The notes beneath the pieces were generated by a model. It worked only from the letters and a program-made list of their open reading frames with translations. It was not told where the DNA came from and made no database searches. DNA of 64,000 nt from Bacillota bacterium (GTDB lineage: Bacteria > Bacillota > Clostridia > Ch29). This document shows, piece after piece, positions 45,189-54,292 of this stretch; position 1 is the first letter of the stretch; each line of letters begins with the position of its first letter. The stretch is taken from assembly GCA_013540605.1 (NCBI GenBank), contig JABVCK010000018.1, forward strand, positions 1 to 64,000, in the 5' to 3' direction. The translations under genes were made by a program, and so were the position numbers.

Positions 45189-46073
45189 ATGTTTAGCGGA
45201 ATATACACACCGATTGTTACTCCTTTCAACGAGAGGGAAGAGATTGATTACTGCAAAATGAAGCACAACCTTGACCGCTGGTCTGAAACCAACCTGGACG
45301 GAATAGTGGTTCTTGGCTCAAACGGTGAATTCGTGTACCTGACCATGCCGGAAAAGCTTGAACTTGTGGAATTTGTAATAAACAATTTTACCGCTGACAA
45401 AAAGATAATAGTAGGAACGGGCTGTGAATCCACAAGGGAAACCATTGAGCTCAATTACATAGTTGCAGATTTAGGGGCGGATGCGGTACTGGTACTTCCC
45501 CCAAGCTATTTCAAAGGTTCTATGAATGACGACGTGCTGTATAGACATTATGTTGATATTGCCGAAGAGTGCCCCGTTCCGGTGATGATATACAATATGC
45601 CCAAAAATACAGGGATTAACCTGCCGTCATCGCTGGTTGCAAAGCTGTCCCAACACCCTAACATTGTAGGCATTAAGGACACATCCGGTAATATTACCCA
45701 GTTAGCGGAACTTGTGAGGGATACCGAAGATGGCTTTTCCGTTTTTGCCGGCAATGCCGGGTATCTTCTCCCGGCCCTCGCGGTTGGAGCAAAGGGTGCC
45801 ACCCTTGCCCTGGCCAACATCCTGCCCAATGAATGCTGTGAGGTGGTGTCGCTGTTTAGAGAAGGCAAAATAGCATCTGCCGGAGAACTGCAGCAGAAAC
45901 TGCTTGAACCCAACAACCTTGTCACAGCAAAGCTTGGGGTCCCTGCTCTCAAGGCGGCTCTTGACATGTTAGGCTACCAGGGGGGTATTCCGCGGCGGCC
46001 TCTGAGACCTCTTTCGGACGACGACAGGGAGACCGTAAAAAATGCCCTTATAAGATTTGGGGTTTTGAAATAA
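45189..46073 (+). CDS. DapA/DHDPS-family aldolase
   Basis: A 294-residue TIM-barrel Schiff-base aldolase. The catalytic lysine is in GIKDTSGNI and the tyrosine in MIYNMPKNTG. The pyruvate-binding GSNGEF replaces the GTTGE of true dihydrodipicolinate synthases, so it may act on another 2-keto acid. GGGGAGG precedes the ATG. The next gene starts 18 nt downstream. The pair is transcribed against its neighbours and looks like a small catabolic or biosynthetic insert. Substrate not determined. Confidence 0.85.
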   Translation: MFSGIYTPIVTPFNEREEIDYCKMKHNLDRWSETNLDGIVVLGSNGEFVYLTMPEKLELVEFVINNFTADKKIIVGTGCESTRETIELNYIVADLGADAVLVLPPSYFKGSMNDDVLYRHYVDIAEECPVPVMIYNMPKNTGINLPSSLVAKLSQHPNIVGIKDTSGNITQLAELVRDTEDGFSVFAGNAGYLLPALAVGAKGATLALANILPNECCEVVSLFREGKIASAGELQQKLLEPNNLVTAKLGVPALKAALDMLGYQGGIPRRPLRPLSDDDRETVKNALIRFGVLK

Positions 46074-46091
46074 AAGGTGGAGATGTTTGAT

Positions 46092-47126
46092 ATGCGGATT
46101 GCGCTGGTAGGCTTCGGAGGCGTTGGAAAAGCCCTGGTCAAACTGCTTTCGGATAAGAAAAAAAGCCTTTTAACCCAGGGTATTGATATCAGATTGAATT
46201 ACGTGATAAACAGCAGGGAAGGCGTCTATGACCCCATGGGTATAGACTGTGGAAGCCTCCTTAAACATGTCGAGATGGGGGGCCAGCTCAGCCGGTTCAC
46301 TCAAGGCGTAAATACCCCGGTTTCCTTTGAAACCCTGTTAAAGAACAGGGATGTGGATGTAATGGTTGAAGCTACCCCCACAAACAGGGAAAGCGGTGAG
46401 CCCGGCCTAACGCATATAAGGGCAGCGCTTGAAAACGGTATAAATGTAGTGACGGCGAATAAGGGCCCGATACTCCTTGCCTATAGAACTTTAAACAGGC
46501 TTGCGGTATCAAAGGGTGTACATCTATGTGCCGGCTGCACAACGGGAGGGGCCCTTCCCACTATAAACGCCGGCATCTTTGACCTCGCCGGTTCCAATAT
46601 ACATTCCATAGAGGGTATACTGAACGGTACAACCAATTACATACTTGGCCGTATGGAGCAGGATAATCTCGGCTATGAACAAGCCCTGGCCGAAGCACAA
46701 AGAATGGGCATTGCAGAAACCGATCCCTCCCTGGACGTGGAGGGCTGGGATACGGCGATAAAACTGCTCATCCTGGTGAATATTCTGATGAACGAGCAAA
46801 GAACCCTTGATGGGATTAGGGTCGAAGGAATAACACGGGTTGGCAGGGATGATATTCTCAGGGCAAAAAAAGAGGGCAAAACGCTCAAGCTGATCGGCAG
46901 GGCTGTGAAAACCCCGGAGGGAATAGATATCAGCATCAATCTGGAAAAAATCGGTGAAGACAACCCGCTGTCCGGCGTGAATGGTACCAACAAGGCAGTC
47001 AGATATGTTTCGGACAGCCTCGGCGACCTCACAATAATCGGTGGGGCATCGGGCACCATCCCCGCTGCGGCCTCTTTGCTGAGGGATATAATAAACCTGG
47101 GCAGGGGATACCGGTTTTCGGTTTAA
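46092..47126 (+). CDS. Homoserine dehydrogenase-like protein, no ACT domain
   Basis: A 344-residue NAD(P)-dependent dehydrogenase. The Rossmann motif is IALVGFGGVGKALVKLL, followed by VMVEATPTN and NVVTANKGPILLAY. The catalytic region is IEGILNGTTNYILGRM, then ETDPSLDVEGWDTAIKL. There is no C-terminal ACT regulatory domain, so it is the short type. It is coupled with the DapA-like aldolase, so the pair may convert an aldol product to a hydroxy- or semialdehyde compound rather than make homoserine. I chose the ATG at 46092, 9 nt after GGTGGAG. Confidence 0.82.
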   Translation: MRIALVGFGGVGKALVKLLSDKKKSLLTQGIDIRLNYVINSREGVYDPMGIDCGSLLKHVEMGGQLSRFTQGVNTPVSFETLLKNRDVDVMVEATPTNRESGEPGLTHIRAALENGINVVTANKGPILLAYRTLNRLAVSKGVHLCAGCTTGGALPTINAGIFDLAGSNIHSIEGILNGTTNYILGRMEQDNLGYEQALAEAQRMGIAETDPSLDVEGWDTAIKLLILVNILMNEQRTLDGIRVEGITRVGRDDILRAKKEGKTLKLIGRAVKTPEGIDISINLEKIGEDNPLSGVNGTNKAVRYVSDSLGDLTIIGGASGTIPAAASLLRDIINLGRGYRFSV

Positions 47127-47147
47127 TCCCCTGCCCGGCTGCTTTTT

Positions 47148-48185
47148 CTACTTGATGAGTGACCTGGGTATGGTGATTTCCTTGAACCGGCTTATGCAAT
47201 AGTTGTCGGTCATACCCGATATATAGTCGCAGACTCCTCTCTCAAGCCCCTCTTCATCGGCGATGTTTCTGTAGAATTCAGGCATCCTGCCGGGGTTATT
47301 CTTATAATACCTGAAAAGAAACTCAATTACGTACGTAACCCTGTCCCTCTCCGCTTTGCATACCGGTCCAAAGTAAACATTCTTAAACATGAATTCCCTT
47401 AGCCCCTTCAAGGCTTCCTCCACCGGAGGACTCAGCCGGATCACCGTTTTGCCGTCGTTCAGCAGACGCGTACTGTTTTCTATTGCATCGGTTACCAGGG
47501 TGGATATCCTTTCCCTGTGCGTCCTGCCCAACAGTTCAATGTAACCGGAAGGCAAATCTTCCATCCTCAGAATCCCCGCCCTTATACTATCGTCAATATC
47601 GTGCTGAACATAGGCTATCTTGTCACTAAGCTTTATAACCTGCCCTTCCAGTGTATATGCTTCCCTGCTGTTTTTTCCGCCAAAACCGCTGTGGCACTGT
47701 ACACCGTCAAGAACCTCCTTTGTCAGGTTAAGCCCCCTGCCCATCCATCCTTCCTCTATAACTGTAAGCACTCTGATGCTGTTTTCATTGTGACGGAACC
47801 CCCCTGGCACCAGGGAGTTCAGCACCTCTTCCCCGGAATGGGAGAATGGTGTGTGCCCGACATCGTGAGACAGAGCTATGGCTTCAATAAGGTCTGTGTT
47901 CAACCGCAGCGCAGCGCCGATTGTCCGTGCTATCTGGCTCACCTCCAGGGTATGGGTTAGTCTGGTTCTATAGTGGTCATTGTCGGGGGAAATAAAAACT
48001 TGGGTCTTGTGCTTGAGACGCCTGAAGGCCTTTGAGTGAATAACCCGGTCCCTGTCCCTCTGGAATTCCGTTCTTATGCTGCATTTATCCTCTTCGGTAT
48101 GTCTGCCTCTGCTCTTTATAGAGGGGCAGGCATACTCCGAGAGCACCTGCAGTTCCAGTTGTTCCTGTTTTTCCCTTATGTTCAT
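47148..48185 (-). CDS. dgt: dGTPase-like dNTP triphosphohydrolase
   Basis: A 345-residue HD-domain enzyme that hydrolyses dNTPs to nucleosides and triphosphate. Motifs include FQRDRDRVIHSKAFRRLKHKTQVF, THTLEVSQIARTI (first His) and ALSHDVGHTPFSHSGE (HD). The start at 48185 follows GGGGTG; the track's 31 earlier codons are unlikely. It lies 23 nt after ppdK and converges with the HSD-like gene. Confidence 0.9.
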   Translation of the reverse strand: MNIREKQEQLELQVLSEYACPSIKSRGRHTEEDKCSIRTEFQRDRDRVIHSKAFRRLKHKTQVFISPDNDHYRTRLTHTLEVSQIARTIGAALRLNTDLIEAIALSHDVGHTPFSHSGEEVLNSLVPGGFRHNENSIRVLTVIEEGWMGRGLNLTKEVLDGVQCHSGFGGKNSREAYTLEGQVIKLSDKIAYVQHDIDDSIRAGILRMEDLPSGYIELLGRTHRERISTLVTDAIENSTRLLNDGKTVIRLSPPVEEALKGLREFMFKNVYFGPVCKAERDRVTYVIEFLFRYYKNNPGRMPEFYRNIADEEGLERGVCDYISGMTDNYCISRFKEITIPRSLIK

Positions 48186-48208
48186 GCAATACACCCCAAA
48201 ACATTGTC

Positions 48209-50836
48209 TTATTCCCTGTTCCTTATGACTGCCTGGGCTGCGGCAAGCCTGGCAATCGGTACCCTGAAGGGCGAGCATGAGACATAATTAAGCCCTACCC
48301 TATAGAAGAAATCTATCGATGAGGGGTCCCCCCCATGCTCACCGCAAATACCAAGCTTGATGTCCGGTCTTTCCTTCTTACCTAGCTGTACAGCCATTTC
48401 CACCAGCTTGCCGACTCCTGTCTGGTCAAGCCTCTGGAACGGGTCTGCTTCAATTATACCCTTTTTCTTATATTCTTCAAGGAATTTACCAGCATCATCC
48501 CTGGAGAACCCCATTGCCATCTGTGTCAGGTCATTGGTGCCGAAGGAGAAGAACTCGGCTTCCCTGGCAATCTCGTCTGCCGTGATCGCAGCCCTGGGTA
48601 CCTCTATCATGGTTCCCACCATATATTCCAGATCAGCGCCCGTCTCTTCTATTACCTTTGCAGCGGTTTTTATGATGAATTCCTTTAGGAAGCTCAATTC
48701 GCTTACATTTCCCACCAGCGGAACCATTATCTCAGGTTTAACCCTTATCCCCGTCTCCGCCGACACCTCAATAGCGGCTTCAATTATAGCCCGTGTCTGC
48801 ATTTCTGCGATCTCCGGATAGGTGATCGCCAAACGGCATCCCCTGTGACCAAGCATGGGGTTGAACTCTTCAAGGTCCTTAACGATGCCCTTGAGTTCTT
48901 CAAACTGTATTCCCATGTCGCCGGCGAGGTTTCTAATATCATGGTCTTCCTTGGGCAGGAACTCGTGCAGCGGCGGGTCAAGCAGCCTTATGGTAACAGG
49001 CCTTTCACCCATAACCTTGAATATTCCTTTAAAATCTTCCTTCTGCATGGGCATCAGCCTATCCAGGGCTTTTTGCCTCTGCTCCCGGCTTCTGGATATT
49101 ATCATCTCCCGTACAACGGGTATCCTTTCTTCCTCAAAGAACATATGCTCGGTCCTGCACAGTCCGATACCCTCTGCGCCGAATTTTACCGCAGCTTCGG
49201 CATCCCTTGGGTTATCGGCGTTGGTTCTGACCTTAAGGGTCCTGACCTCATCCGCCCATTTCATCAGTGTGGCAAAGTTGCCGGATAATCCGGGCTCAAT
49301 AGTCGGGATACTTCCCTGGTATACCTTGCCGGAACTACCGTCCAGGGATATATAGTCTCCCTCCGCAATGGTAATTCCTTTGACCACAAACCTCTTGTTC
49401 TCTTCCTCCACCCTTATTTCTCCGCATCCTGCCACGCAGCACTTGCCCATTCCCCTTGCCACAACGGCTGCGTGGGACGTCATGCCTCCCCGGGATGTGA
49501 GTATGCCTTCGGCCGCATTCATCCCTTCAATATCTTCCGGGGAGGTCTCCTGGCGCACCAGGATGGCCTTCTCGCCCCTACTGACCGCGTCCACAGCCTC
49601 CTCGGCGGTGAAGTATACCTTCCCTGTGGCCGCTCCCGGCGAAGCAGGCAGGCCCTGCGCAAGAAGCTGCGCTTCTTTAAGAAATGCGGGATCAAAATTC
49701 GGGTGCAGCATCTGATCCAATTGCTGCGGCTGCACCCTCATGAGCGCCTCCTCCTTAGATATCAGACCTTCTCCCACAAGGTCGACCGCCACTTTAAGGG
49801 CAGCCTCGGCAGTCCTTTTTCCATTACGGGTCTGCAATATGTATAGTATACCCCTCTCAACCGTAAACTCTATATCCTGCATGTCTCTATAGTGTTTCTC
49901 GAGAAGGCCTGCCACTTCAACAAATTGCCTGTGCACATCGGGCAGGATCTCGTTCAGCTGGTCTATCGACTTGGGAGTCCTTATCCCTGCAACCACATCT
50001 TCGCCCTGAGCATTCATAAGAAACTCGCCAAACAAAGCCTTTACCCCTGTGGCCGGGTTTCTGGTAAAGGCAACTCCGGTACCGGAAGTATCACCCATAT
50101 TACCGAACACCATGGACTGCACGTTGACCGCAGTGCCGAGATGGTGGGGTATTTCGTTGATATTCCTGTAGGCAATTGCGCGGGGGTTATTCCACGAATC
50201 AAATACCGCCTTAACAGCCATCAGGAGCTGTTTTTTGGGTTCCTGGGGGAAATCCTCTCCTATTTCTGCCCTATACAACTCCTTGTACCTGTCAACTACT
50301 TCCCTAAGGTCCTCAGCTGTGAGATCCGTATCGTGCTCTGCTCCCCTTTTCTCCTTGACCTTATCCAGTATGCCCTCAAATTTGTATTTCTCTATATGGG
50401 TGACAACATCTCCAAACATCTGTATGAATCTCCTATAGCTATCCAGCGCAAACCTTTCGTTCCCCGTGGATTTGGAAAGCCCGGTTACCGACTGGTCATT
50501 AAGTCCCAGGTTCAAAATTGTATCCATCATTCCGGGCATGGATATCACAGCCCCTGAGCGGACCGAAACGAGGAGCGGATTGTGGTTATCCCCAAAAACC
50601 TTGCCTGTTATTGCTTGAAGCTTCTCAAGATTATCGAAAATCTCCCTTTCAAGTTCCGCCGGAATACTCATGCTCCATTCGGAATAATACCGGTTGCAGG
50701 CCTCGGTTGTCACAGTGAAACCCTGGGGCACAGGAAGCCCTATTCTGGTCATCTCAGCAAGGTTTGCTCCTTTGCCTCCCAGGAGGGATTTCATATCCGC
50801 CCTGCCCTCTTCAAACATATAGACAAATTTCCCCAT
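48209..50836 (-). CDS. ppdK: Pyruvate, phosphate dikinase
   Basis: An 875-residue enzyme interconverting pyruvate + ATP + Pi and PEP + AMP + PPi. N-terminal ATP-grasp domain (LLGGKGANLAEMTRIGLPVPQGF, SVRSGAVISMPGMMDTILNLG). Central phosphohistidine domain with GGMTSHAAVVARGMG, where the neighbouring Thr is the PDRP target. C-terminal PEP barrel with FFSFGTNDLTQM and GICGEHGGDP plus the catalytic Cys in YVSCSPFRVPIARLAAAQA. It is 4 nt downstream of its regulator gene. Confidence 0.97.
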   Translation of the reverse strand: MGKFVYMFEEGRADMKSLLGGKGANLAEMTRIGLPVPQGFTVTTEACNRYYSEWSMSIPAELEREIFDNLEKLQAITGKVFGDNHNPLLVSVRSGAVISMPGMMDTILNLGLNDQSVTGLSKSTGNERFALDSYRRFIQMFGDVVTHIEKYKFEGILDKVKEKRGAEHDTDLTAEDLREVVDRYKELYRAEIGEDFPQEPKKQLLMAVKAVFDSWNNPRAIAYRNINEIPHHLGTAVNVQSMVFGNMGDTSGTGVAFTRNPATGVKALFGEFLMNAQGEDVVAGIRTPKSIDQLNEILPDVHRQFVEVAGLLEKHYRDMQDIEFTVERGILYILQTRNGKRTAEAALKVAVDLVGEGLISKEEALMRVQPQQLDQMLHPNFDPAFLKEAQLLAQGLPASPGAATGKVYFTAEEAVDAVSRGEKAILVRQETSPEDIEGMNAAEGILTSRGGMTSHAAVVARGMGKCCVAGCGEIRVEEENKRFVVKGITIAEGDYISLDGSSGKVYQGSIPTIEPGLSGNFATLMKWADEVRTLKVRTNADNPRDAEAAVKFGAEGIGLCRTEHMFFEEERIPVVREMIISRSREQRQKALDRLMPMQKEDFKGIFKVMGERPVTIRLLDPPLHEFLPKEDHDIRNLAGDMGIQFEELKGIVKDLEEFNPMLGHRGCRLAITYPEIAEMQTRAIIEAAIEVSAETGIRVKPEIMVPLVGNVSELSFLKEFIIKTAAKVIEETGADLEYMVGTMIEVPRAAITADEIAREAEFFSFGTNDLTQMAMGFSRDDAGKFLEEYKKKGIIEADPFQRLDQTGVGKLVEMAVQLGKKERPDIKLGICGEHGGDPSSIDFFYRVGLNYVSCSPFRVPIARLAAAQAVIRNRE

Positions 50837-50840
50837 TACA

Positions 50841-51650
50841 TTAAGCCTCCTTTAGTATCTGTAATATTATACTGGCTGTCTCTTCAACAGCCTTTCTCGA
50901 CACATCTATTACCGGGCACCCAAGCTTCTTGTAAACCATGTCCGCGTATTCCAGTTCCTGCAGTATCCTCTCCATACTTGCATAATTTGCCGTATCGTTC
51001 AACCCCAGGGTCTTTAGCCTTTCCTGCCTTATCTGATTGAGTTTATCGGGGTCTGCAGTCAGGCCGACAATCTTCCTGTTGGATATTTGAAACAGCTCCT
51101 TCGGAGGCTCAACCTCAGGTACCAGGGGGATATTTGCAACCTTGTAATTCTTATGGGCAAGGTACATGCTCAGGGGTGTCTTTGATGTCCTTGATACTCC
51201 CAGCAGTATGACATCTGCCCTCAGCACCCCCCTGGGGTCCTTCCCATCGTCGTACTTTACTGCAAATTCAACGGCTTCCACCCTTTTGAAATAGTGTTCA
51301 TCCAGCTTATGAATAAGGCCTGCTTCAAGCTTGGGTGAAGTGGGCGCTATTATCTTCAAAGCATCCATCAATGGTCCAAGGATATCGACCCTCGGAATGC
51401 CATACTTGTCACATTCCTCTTCCAAAGTGGTTTTTAGCTCAGGAATCACTATTGTATACGCAACTATGCACTTGTATTCCTTCGCTTCATTTATTATCCT
51501 CATTATCTGGTATTTATCCGTGACAAAGGGTTCCTTCCTGATCTCGGTAATATCCGAGTTGAATTGTATCGCTGCTGCTTTAACGACCTGCTCAGCGGTT
51601 TCACCTACCGAGTCAGAAATTACGTATATCCTTGGCCCATTCTCAATCAT
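50841..51650 (-). CDS. PPDK regulatory protein (kinase/pyrophosphorylase, DUF299)
   Basis: A 269-residue bifunctional enzyme that inactivates PpdK by ADP-dependent threonine phosphorylation and reactivates it with Pi. The P-loop is LGVSRTSKTPLSMYLA; the N-terminal VISDSVGETAEQVV and the GLTADPDKLNQIRQERL segment are family hallmarks. The ATG at 51650 is 11 nt after AGGAGG. A GGGGACACACC repeat ends 13 nt upstream of that site. It sits directly upstream of ppdK. Confidence 0.92.
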   Translation of the reverse strand: MIENGPRIYVISDSVGETAEQVVKAAAIQFNSDITEIRKEPFVTDKYQIMRIINEAKEYKCIVAYTIVIPELKTTLEEECDKYGIPRVDILGPLMDALKIIAPTSPKLEAGLIHKLDEHYFKRVEAVEFAVKYDDGKDPRGVLRADVILLGVSRTSKTPLSMYLAHKNYKVANIPLVPEVEPPKELFQISNRKIVGLTADPDKLNQIRQERLKTLGLNDTANYASMERILQELEYADMVYKKLGCPVIDVSRKAVEETASIILQILKEA

Positions 51651-51674
51651 ATCAATATATTCCTCCTTTAATGT

Positions 51675-51784
51675 AAGGGGACACACCGCTGCTTTAAGGT
51701 ATGGGGACACACCTCCTCTTCGGAGCTAGGCTCTTGGGTAGGAGGAATGTCCCCGATGCATTCCTTGCCAAGGAATGTCCCCTT
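51675..51784. repeat. GGGGACACACC/GGAATGTCCCC repeat, copy 2
   Basis: A full unit filling the gap between the ccpN-type and PDRP genes and ending a few bases before the ribosome binding site of the latter. It forms a long hairpin on either strand. Confidence 0.8.
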
Positions 51785-51788
51785 TCTG

Positions 51789-52418
51789 CTAACGTAACAT
51801 ATCATATATGGCGGAAACCACCGCTGTTTTCGATACCCTACCGGTAATTTTCAGTTTTTCCTTTCCTCCTGGCGCAGCGAACCTTTCCACAACCGGAGTA
51901 CAGTCAACCTGATGCTCCACCATCTTAAATACCGCGTCAGCCAGGGTTTCATCGTCATCGAGGGTTACTATATTCGGCATCCTTGTCATAATCATGCTTA
52001 CGGGTATCTTGTTTAAGTCAGCGTTTCCCATAGCATGTCGCAGGAAATCCTTTCTTGAAACCACCCCTACCAGGTATCCTTCTGTTTCGACGAACAGTGT
52101 ACCGACATCTTCCAGAAACAGGGTCACTATGCTGTCATACACGCTGGCATCGGAGTTAACCACGACAGGGCGTGTCTTAATATCCTTTACAAGAATACTC
52201 CTTACAAGGTTGGCCAGCATGCTTGCAGGCATCCTTCCGGTATGATAATATCCTACCTTAGGCCTTGCGTCCAGTATTCCGGCCATCGTTAGGATGGTGA
52301 GGTCAGGCCTTAACGCGCTGCGGGTCAGGTTAAGCCTTTCGGCTATCTGCTCGCTGGTTATCGGTTGGTCTTCCTTGACTATGCCTATTATCTGGTTCTG
52401 TCTTTCGGAAAGTTTCAT
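51789..52418 (-). CDS. ccpN: CcpN/YqzB-type regulator (HTH plus CBS pair)
   Basis: A 209-residue repressor: N-terminal winged helix (RQNQIIGIVKEDQPITSEQIAERLNLTRSALRPDLTILTMAGIL) and two CBS domains (about 75-200) that sense nucleotides. In Bacillus CcpN represses gluconeogenic genes, and its gene neighbours the PPDK regulator gene, the same order as here. The ATG at 52418 is preceded by GGGAGTGGTGGG. Confidence 0.9.
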   Translation of the reverse strand: MKLSERQNQIIGIVKEDQPITSEQIAERLNLTRSALRPDLTILTMAGILDARPKVGYYHTGRMPASMLANLVRSILVKDIKTRPVVVNSDASVYDSIVTLFLEDVGTLFVETEGYLVGVVSRKDFLRHAMGNADLNKIPVSMIMTRMPNIVTLDDDETLADAVFKMVEHQVDCTPVVERFAAPGGKEKLKITGRVSKTAVVSAIYDMLR

Positions 52419-52528
52419 TCCCACCACTCCCTATTTTTACAACACACTATATATAGTATAACTTATTTATTCCAAATATGCTATACTATTTATCTCTATG
52501 TTACACTATTTTTTAACTCCCGTTCCGG

Positions 52529-52572
52529 AAAAAAAGATGCCGGGGGCGGAATTCATCTCCGCCCCCGGCATC
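52529..52572 (-). terminator. Strong rho-independent terminator
   Basis: A 15-bp GC-rich stem (GATGCCGGGGGCGGA / TCCGCCCCCGGCATC) followed by seven T residues on the minus strand. It ends the transcript of the NuoE-like gene. Confidence 0.9.
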
Positions 52573-52604
52573 AGCCTGTATTAGTGTTATTTATTGGGTG
52601 GTTA

Positions 52605-52792
52605 TATCAGTTACCAGTGGCCAGTGGTCAATGACCAGTGGTCAGAGTGTGTGGCAGTGCTGAAGTGAAAAGACCTGTAAGGCTTACCCCAGTAACTGCA
52701 AACTGGGAACTAACATCTGTGGTCTGTGATCTACCAACTACGAACTACCAACTACGAACTTTAATCTAGCACCTGCAATCTGTGATCTGTAT
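52605..52792. repeat. AGTTGGTAGTTCGTAG repeat, copy 2 (long)
   Basis: A 190-bp tract of short, reused words: CAGTGGCCAGTGGTCA, CTACCAACTACGAACTACCA, TAGCACCTGCAATCTGTGAT. It reaches into the 3' end of the NuoE-like gene. Confidence 0.7.
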
Positions 52793-53212
52793 AATCAAGC
52801 CTGACCCACACGCATCTGCACATCTCAATATCTCGATGGAATATTTGCGATCAGCGTTTGTATCCCCGGCTTCAATTCCAAGATAGTCCTCAATTTTCCG
52901 AACTATTTCCTTGGTGCTTTTTACGTAGCAAGTGGTTTCTTTGCACGCCCCAATGCAGTACTCTCCCTTGGGTTTCTCGGAGAATAGGGAATAATATGAA
53001 ATCACACTGTTGACCTCGCTAACAGGAAGTTCAAACCTTTCTGCAACATATTCCTGTACCCAGCGTGGAAGACAGCCCAGGATTTTTTGTGCTTCATGCA
53101 GTGCCGGTATCAGCCCGCCGGGAATCATGGCGTATTTTTCTACTATATCTTTTACCTGCGTTACTTCCTCACTGCATAATTTCTTTTCAAAGGCCGCAAC
53201 TGCATCTCCCAT
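52766..53212 (-). CDS. NuoE-like [2Fe-2S] subunit, 3' end replaced by repeat
   Basis: A 148-residue thioredoxin-like [2Fe-2S] protein, like the 24-kDa subunit of complex I, electron-bifurcating hydrogenases and formate dehydrogenases. Ligands are C-x4-C (GACKETTCYVKST) and C-x3-C (ILRCADACGSG). HEAQKILGCLPRWVQEYVAE is the usual N-terminal helix pair. The last residues (QITDCRC) and the stop lie in the AGTTGG-type repeat, so about 20 native residues seem lost. The partner NuoF-like subunit is not present. GGAGGAGG precedes the ATG. Its function alone is doubtful. Confidence 0.82.
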   Translation of the reverse strand: MGDAVAAFEKKLCSEEVTQVKDIVEKYAMIPGGLIPALHEAQKILGCLPRWVQEYVAERFELPVSEVNSVISYYSLFSEKPKGEYCIGACKETTCYVKSTKEIVRKIEDYLGIEAGDTNADRKYSIEILRCADACGSGLIIQITDCRC

Positions 53213-53237
53213 GCCTATACCTCCTCCTGTTTAATGT

Positions 53238-53372
53238 AAGGGGACACACCGCTGAGTTAAGGTATGGGGACACACCTCCTTTTTGGAGTCTGACCCCGAG
53301 GAGGGAGGAATGTCCCCGATGTATTCCTTGCTGCGGAATGTCCCCTTCTGATTAGGTAAGGGGACACACCTT
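53238..53372. repeat. GGGGACACACC/GGAATGTCCCC repeat, copy 3
   Basis: A full unit plus a partial GGGGACACACC at its right end. As in copy 2, its inner edge reads TTTAATGTAAGGGGACAC and abuts the ribosome binding site of the downstream minus-strand gene (NuoE-like). The rest of 53373-53574 shows no gene. Confidence 0.8.
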
Positions 53373-53574
53373 GTGCTAGTTGATATATATCGCAGGATTT
53401 ATGCCAACCAGCTGCATATTCTACATCAAAACCCTTACCGCCTTGGGATGGGCGGGTTTAAAAATCGTTGAAGAAAAACATTTAAGAGAGTCTTTTACAA
53501 GTTCTTTATTCAGCAGCAATGCACAGCCGCATTGAATGTGAAATAATTGTTTATTCAAAATCTGATATAAGCAG

Positions 53575-53613
53575 ACAATGCAGCAAAGCATTAATAATGC
53601 TATTCTGCATTGT
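53575..53613. terminator. Bidirectional stem-loop
   Basis: ACAATGCAG and CTGCATTGT pair around an inner AGCATT/AATGCT stem. On the plus strand TTTG follows. It lies in the otherwise empty region before the next gene. Confidence 0.45.
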
Positions 53614-53726
53614 TTGTGTATTTATTCCGTAATTTTTAAAACCAACCTTCCCTTTTTTTTCTAACCGGTAAACAATTTTAATGATCATTAATATTATGCA
53701 GTGAAAAGGTGGAAGGAGGTAAGCAG

Positions 53727-54128
53727 ATGAACAACTACCGCGGTGATAGTTACGGATATAATCCAAGCCATATGTACGCAACCCAGAGCGATATGGACGA
53801 CACTTATATGATGCAGATGTACCCTGAAGCATGCCTTGTGATTCACAGGCATGCGGAACAGGAATGCATCAGGAGGGAAGCGATGGGGCACCTTCCTTAC
53901 ACAGCCTATCCCTCGAGGGCAGTGCTTGATGAAATGATAGAAGAAGTATACAAAAAATGCAAGACTGAGCTATACAAAGAAAAAAAGGAGTATAAGGAGC
54001 ATGAAGACCGCCAACCCTTCTACTTTGGTGGTGACGGCATATTCAGGGACCTTGTCGCAATAATTCTTCTAGGTGAACTGTTTAGAAGGAGAAGGCTGTT
54101 CAGAAGAAGATTCTTTCTTGGCATCTAG
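53727..54128 (+). CDS. Small protein with arginine-rich hydrophobic C-terminus
   Basis: A 133-residue protein, starting 7 nt after AAGGAGG (the track's earlier start is inside that site). The N-terminal part is rich in Tyr, Met and Asp (YGYNPSHMYATQSDMDDTYMMQMYP). A His/Cys-containing middle (HRHAEQECIRREAM, EEVYKKCKTEL) and a C-terminal FRDLVAIILLGELFRRRRLF complete it. The composition recalls small spore- or envelope-associated proteins of clostridia, but I do not recognise the family. Confidence 0.65.
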   Translation: MNNYRGDSYGYNPSHMYATQSDMDDTYMMQMYPEACLVIHRHAEQECIRREAMGHLPYTAYPSRAVLDEMIEEVYKKCKTELYKEKKEYKEHEDRQPFYFGGDGIFRDLVAIILLGELFRRRRLFRRRFFLGI

Positions 54129-54130
54129 TG

Positions 54131-54184
54131 TCTCCGATATAAAACAGCTTCCGATGCGCGTCGGAAGCTGTTTTATATCGGAGA
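54131..54184. terminator. 24-bp perfect hairpin terminator
   Basis: TCTCCGATATAAAACAGCTT and its exact complement (24 bp in all) enclose a 6-nt loop TGCGCG, 2 nt after the small protein's stop. It ends in ATTCC rather than a T run, but the internal TTTTAT in the arm may serve. Confidence 0.7.
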
Positions 54185-54195
54185 CATTCCTTTTA

Positions 54196-54292
54196 CGTAG
54201 TTGCCAGAGTGCAGTTTCCAGTTGCCAGTGACTCGAGATTAGTGCTAGCACCTAGGACCTAGCACCTGTGATCTGTGATCTACGAACTACCG
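54196..54292. repeat. AGTTGGTAGTTCGTAG repeat, copy 3
   Basis: Contains TTGCCAGTGACTCGAG, AGCACCTAGGACCTAGCACC and TGTGATCTACGAACTACC. Its edge supplies the stop codon of the CapA remnant. Confidence 0.7.

Noticed and set aside
52605-52792. CRISPR array
   Set aside because: The short words repeat irregularly without constant-length repeats and spacers, and no cas genes are near.
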